A program made the translations under genes and the position numbers. A stretch of 9,127 nt of DNA from Spirochaetes bacterium RIFOXYC1_FULL_54_7. Its GTDB lineage: Bacteria > Spirochaetota > Spirochaetia > Treponematales > UBA12059. This document shows, one piece after another, positions 7,110-9,127 of this stretch; position 1 is the stretch's first letter, and each line of letters starts with the position of its first letter. The DNA is taken from NCBI GenBank assembly GCA_001830645.1, contig MIBM01000279.1:5700-14826 (forward strand), given 5' to 3'. The notes beneath the pieces are model-generated. The model saw only the letters and a program-made list of their open reading frames with translations, was not told the DNA's origin and searched no databases.

Positions 7110-7138
7110 TTTACAAACTCAAACGAGCATGGTACATT
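7110..7138 (+). promoter_or_regulatory. Probable promoter of the transketolase operon (extended -10)
   Basis: Plus strand: -35 TTTACA (7110-7115, five of six), 17-bp spacer, -10 TACATT (7133-7138, four of six) preceded by TGG, giving an extended -10 (TGn). The predicted start is near 7145, about 53 nt before the transketolase ATG. A CTTTC-TTTTT-GAAAG inverted repeat at 7150-7164 lies just after the predicted start and could be an operator or a small 5' hairpin. Confidence 0.45.
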
Positions 7139-7197
7139 CTTGTATATTACTTTCTTTTTGAAAGCAATAAATACCCACAGAAACGCTGGAGCGAACC

Positions 7198-8019
7198 ATG
7201 AACGTTACGGAACGGGCGGAGCTGCAAGGCTTTGCGAAAGACATCCGGAAGCTCACCATCCTTATGATTGGTGAACTTGGAGTCGGTCATATTGGCGGCG
7301 CTTTATCTATTGCCGACATACTGGCTGTATTATATGGAAAGCACCTGAAAGCAGATCCAAAAAATCCCCGGGCTGCCGACCGGGACAGGTTGGTCCTGTC
7401 AAAAGGCCATGCCGGGCCTGCCCTGTATGCGGCTCTGGCTGAAAGAGGCTTCTTCCCCAAGGACTGGCTGCATACCCTGAACAAGGGCGGCACAAAACTG
7501 CCGAGTCATTGCGACCGCAACCTGACACCCGGCATCGATATGACCACCGGTTCACTTGGCCAGGGCCTCTCGGCTGCCTGCGGCATAGCCATCGCATTGA
7601 GGCTGAACAACAATCCGGCCAAGGTTTTCTGCATCATCGGCGACGGTGAGAGCGACGAAGGCCAGAACTGGGAAGCAGCGATGTTTGCCGCCCACAAGGG
7701 CCTGTGCAACCTCATCGCCTTCACGGACTTCAACAACGCACAGATAGACGGAACCACCACCGACATCATGGCCCTGGAGCACCTGCGAGAGAAGTGGGCT
7801 GCCTTCGGCTGGCATGCAGTGGAGGTCAATGGCCACGATGTAGACCAGATGGATGCGGCCATCAGCCTGGCAAAGACCAGGTCCGACAGGCCAAGCATGA
7901 TCATACTGAACACCATAAAGGGCAAAGGCTGTACCTTTGCCGAGGGTAAAGTCGAGAGCCACAACATGCCCGTGACCATGGAAATGGCCAACCAGGCCAT
8001 AGCCGCCCTGGACGCGTGA
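7198..8019 (+). CDS. Transketolase, N-terminal (TPP-binding) subunit of a split enzyme
   Basis: A 273-residue protein equal to the N-terminal domain of transketolase. Visible: GHIGGALS (30-37, the family's GHPGG loop), LSKGHA (67-72), PGIDMTTGSLGQGLS (111-125), the thiamine pyrophosphate/Mg motif from GDG (148-150) to NN (179-180), QIDG (182-185) and KGKGCTF with SHN (241-256). With the C subunit it should move two-carbon ketol units between sugars. The ATG has GGAG 6 nt upstream. The C-subunit gene follows after 10 nt, so the two are co-translated. GC is clearly higher than in the left operon (36 of 60 bases in 7741-7800). Split transketolases are common in sugar-specific catabolic operons and usually act on a dedicated substrate rather than in the housekeeping pentose phosphate pathway. 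Confidence 0.93.
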   Translation: MNVTERAELQGFAKDIRKLTILMIGELGVGHIGGALSIADILAVLYGKHLKADPKNPRAADRDRLVLSKGHAGPALYAALAERGFFPKDWLHTLNKGGTKLPSHCDRNLTPGIDMTTGSLGQGLSAACGIAIALRLNNNPAKVFCIIGDGESDEGQNWEAAMFAAHKGLCNLIAFTDFNNAQIDGTTTDIMALEHLREKWAAFGWHAVEVNGHDVDQMDAAISLAKTRSDRPSMIILNTIKGKGCTFAEGKVESHNMPVTMEMANQAIAALDA

Positions 8020-8029
8020 GGAGACACTA

Positions 8030-8977
8030 ATGGAAAGCAAGGAAATGCGCGTTGTATATGCCGAGACCCTGGTCAGGCTAGGCGCGGTCAACAAGGACAT
8101 AGTCGTAGTGGAAGCCGACCTGATGAAGGCCACCGGCACGGGCACCTTTGCCAAGGCCTATCCCGACCGGGCCGTCAATGTGGGCGTAGCGGAAGCCAAC
8201 CTGGTAGGCATAGCTTCCGGATTGTCTACAGAAGGCAAGATACCCTTTGCGGCGACCTTCGCCTGCTTTGCAAGCCGCCGGGCTTTTGACCAGTTCTTCA
8301 TCTCAGCCAATTATGCCAGGCTGAACGTAAAGCTGGTGGGTACGGATCCCGGTGTCTGCGCAGCCTTCAACGGTGGCACCCACATGCCCTTCGAGGATCT
8401 TACCCTCATGCGGGTCATCCCGAACCTGACCATCATAGAGCCATCCGATCCTGTATCCCTGGCCGCCCTGGTGGAAGCCTCTGTGAACCACAAGGGTTGC
8501 GTGTACCTGAGGCTGCAGCGCAAGCCGGCCCCCATCCTGTACCCCGAAGGCGAGAAGTTCGAGCTTGGCAAGTCCAAAGTCCTGCGCACCGGGTCAGTTG
8601 ACGGCAAACCCGCCCAGGCCGTCATCGTGGCACTTGGCGCCCTGATGGTGGGCGAGGCCCTGAAGGCGACTGATGCTCTTGCGGCGGAAGGCATGTCCGT
8701 GGCGGTCATCGATGTCCTGTCCCTGAAGCCCCTGGATGCCAAGCTCATCCTAGAGTGGGCAGGCAAGACAGGCAAGATAGTCTCTTGCGAAAACCACCAG
8801 AAGCGCGGCGCCCTTGGATCAGCCGTGGCTGAAGTACTGGCCGAATCAGGCAAGGCCTACAAGTTTGCACGCATTGGTGTGAACGACGAGTTCGGCGAGG
8901 TAGGAACCCAGGACTGGCTGGCCGAGCGCTACAAACTCACCGCCCCCCATATCGCTGTTGCCATCAAAGCATTATAA
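8030..8977 (+). CDS. Transketolase, C-terminal (Pyr and transketolase-C) subunit of a split enzyme
   Basis: A 315-residue partner of the preceding gene. The pyrimidine-binding domain holds NVGVAEANLVGIASGL (50-65), with Glu55 as the cofactor-activating glutamate, and TFACFASRRAFDQ (76-88). The C-terminal domain spans about 185-315 (VIVALGALMVGEAL, VIDVLSLKPLD, ENHQKRGALGSAVAE). Two active-site positions differ from canonical transketolase: the His of the usual HD/HAG loop, which contacts donor phosphate and hydroxyl, is Asp106 (GTDPGVCAAF), and the Asp before the GxTH motif, which guides acceptor choice, is Asn114 (FNGGTH; His118 kept). This suggests a non-standard substrate, alignment being by eye. 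GGAG overlaps the upstream stop region and lies 6 nt before ATG. The RpiB-like gene begins 10 nt downstream. Confidence 0.93.
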   Translation: MESKEMRVVYAETLVRLGAVNKDIVVVEADLMKATGTGTFAKAYPDRAVNVGVAEANLVGIASGLSTEGKIPFAATFACFASRRAFDQFFISANYARLNVKLVGTDPGVCAAFNGGTHMPFEDLTLMRVIPNLTIIEPSDPVSLAALVEASVNHKGCVYLRLQRKPAPILYPEGEKFELGKSKVLRTGSVDGKPAQAVIVALGALMVGEALKATDALAAEGMSVAVIDVLSLKPLDAKLILEWAGKTGKIVSCENHQKRGALGSAVAEVLAESGKAYKFARIGVNDEFGEVGTQDWLAERYKLTAPHIAVAIKAL

Positions 8978-8987
8978 GGAGATCACC

Positions 8988-9127
8988 ATGAAACTTGCCA
9001 TAGCATCAGACCTTTCCGGCTTCCCCCTTGCCCGTGAGCTCGTCAAGCACCTGAAAGAGAACCATCCGGAAATCGAAGTCATCGATTTCGGCATAGAGAG
9101 CACCGATGCACCCCAGCCATACTTCAT
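8988..9127 (+). CDS. RpiB/LacAB-family sugar isomerase, partial (N-terminal 46 residues)
   Basis: The start is clear: AAGGAG overlaps the transketolase stop and lies 6 nt before ATG, and the frame runs open to the right edge. MKLAIASDLSGFPLARELVK and later EIEVIDFGIEST match the N-terminus of ribose-5-phosphate isomerase B and LacA/LacB proteins (M-K-I-A-x-G-S-D-H-A-G-F; V-I-D-x-G). The conserved Asp is kept (Asp8), but the following His, part of the RpiB active site, is Leu9, and the Y-P-D-Y region reads APQPYF. It is therefore probably a paralogue acting on another aldose or ketose rather than housekeeping RpiB. About two thirds of the protein is outside the window, including the catalytic Cys or Glu position. 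Confidence 0.85.
   Translation, partial: MKLAIASDLSGFPLARELVKHLKENHPEIEVIDFGIESTDAPQPYF

Larger units (their letters stand above)
6657..7197. other. 541-bp non-coding divergent promoter region
   Basis: AT-rich stretch between two divergent operons with no credible coding frame on either strand. It contains the left-facing promoter with its palindrome and leader, the right-facing promoter, and between them (about 6850-7105) only weak repeats: ACTAGTTTT at 6860-6868 and 7051-7059, each followed by CAGG; GTAATTT at 7004-7010 and 7023-7029; and a TTCCC-CC-GGGAA element at 7085-7096. I see no tRNA, small RNA or terminator that can be defended. Confidence 0.75.

Noticed and set aside
7085..7110. 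GC-rich hairpin with T-run as a terminator in front of the transketolase promoter
   Set aside because: The best stem (AGGG/CCCT with a 5-nt loop) is only 4 bp and nothing upstream on the plus strand needs terminating.
7506..8154. Long open frames on the minus strand opposite the transketolase genes
   Set aside because: They are antisense shadows favoured by the GC-rich codon use of the real plus-strand genes, which carry clear transketolase motifs.

Overview
Probable organism: a Gram-negative, sugar-fermenting bacterium, possibly a spirochaete of the Sphaerochaeta/Treponema type. The main hint is the solute-binding protein: its signal peptide is followed directly by AGEKEGA, a Gly/Glu/Lys start seen often in spirochaete sugar-binding proteins. 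This taxonomic call is tentative. There are no RNA genes, CRISPR arrays, insertion sequences or convincing terminators.

Layout. Positions 6656 to 1 (minus strand) form one tightly packed sugar-uptake and catabolism operon, read right to left: class II ketose aldolase, extracellular sugar-binding protein, two CUT1-type ABC permeases, an L-fucose/L-arabinose isomerase-like enzyme, and a ROK-family repressor that runs off the left edge. The repressor has a GTG start and nearly fills the first 1175 bases. Positions 6657-7197 are a non-coding divergent region. It holds a strong sigma-70-type promoter for the left operon, a perfect 16-bp palindrome just upstream of that promoter, a roughly 135-nt leader with a long-range inverted repeat, and a weaker promoter facing right. 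Positions 7198-9127 (plus strand) carry a two-subunit transketolase (N and C halves as separate genes) and the start of an RpiB/LacAB-type sugar isomerase cut off by the right edge. This right block is visibly more GC-rich than the left.

How they may work together. The ABC system would import a sugar or oligosaccharide, using an ATPase encoded elsewhere. The isomerase would convert an aldose to a ketose, and the aldolase would split it. The ROK protein would sense a sugar ligand and control the operon. No sugar kinase is present. Several enzymes keep their catalytic residues but have lost residues that normally hold substrate phosphate: the aldolase (Ser and Thr of the phosphate site), the transketolase C subunit (His to Asp) and the RpiB-like protein (Asp-His to Asp-Leu). 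This suggests that the locus handles a non-phosphorylated, or differently charged, sugar. A split transketolase plus RpiB-like isomerase also resembles the sulfoquinovose sulfo-transketolase pathway and tetrose/apiose catabolic sets, but the substrate cannot be fixed from this window.
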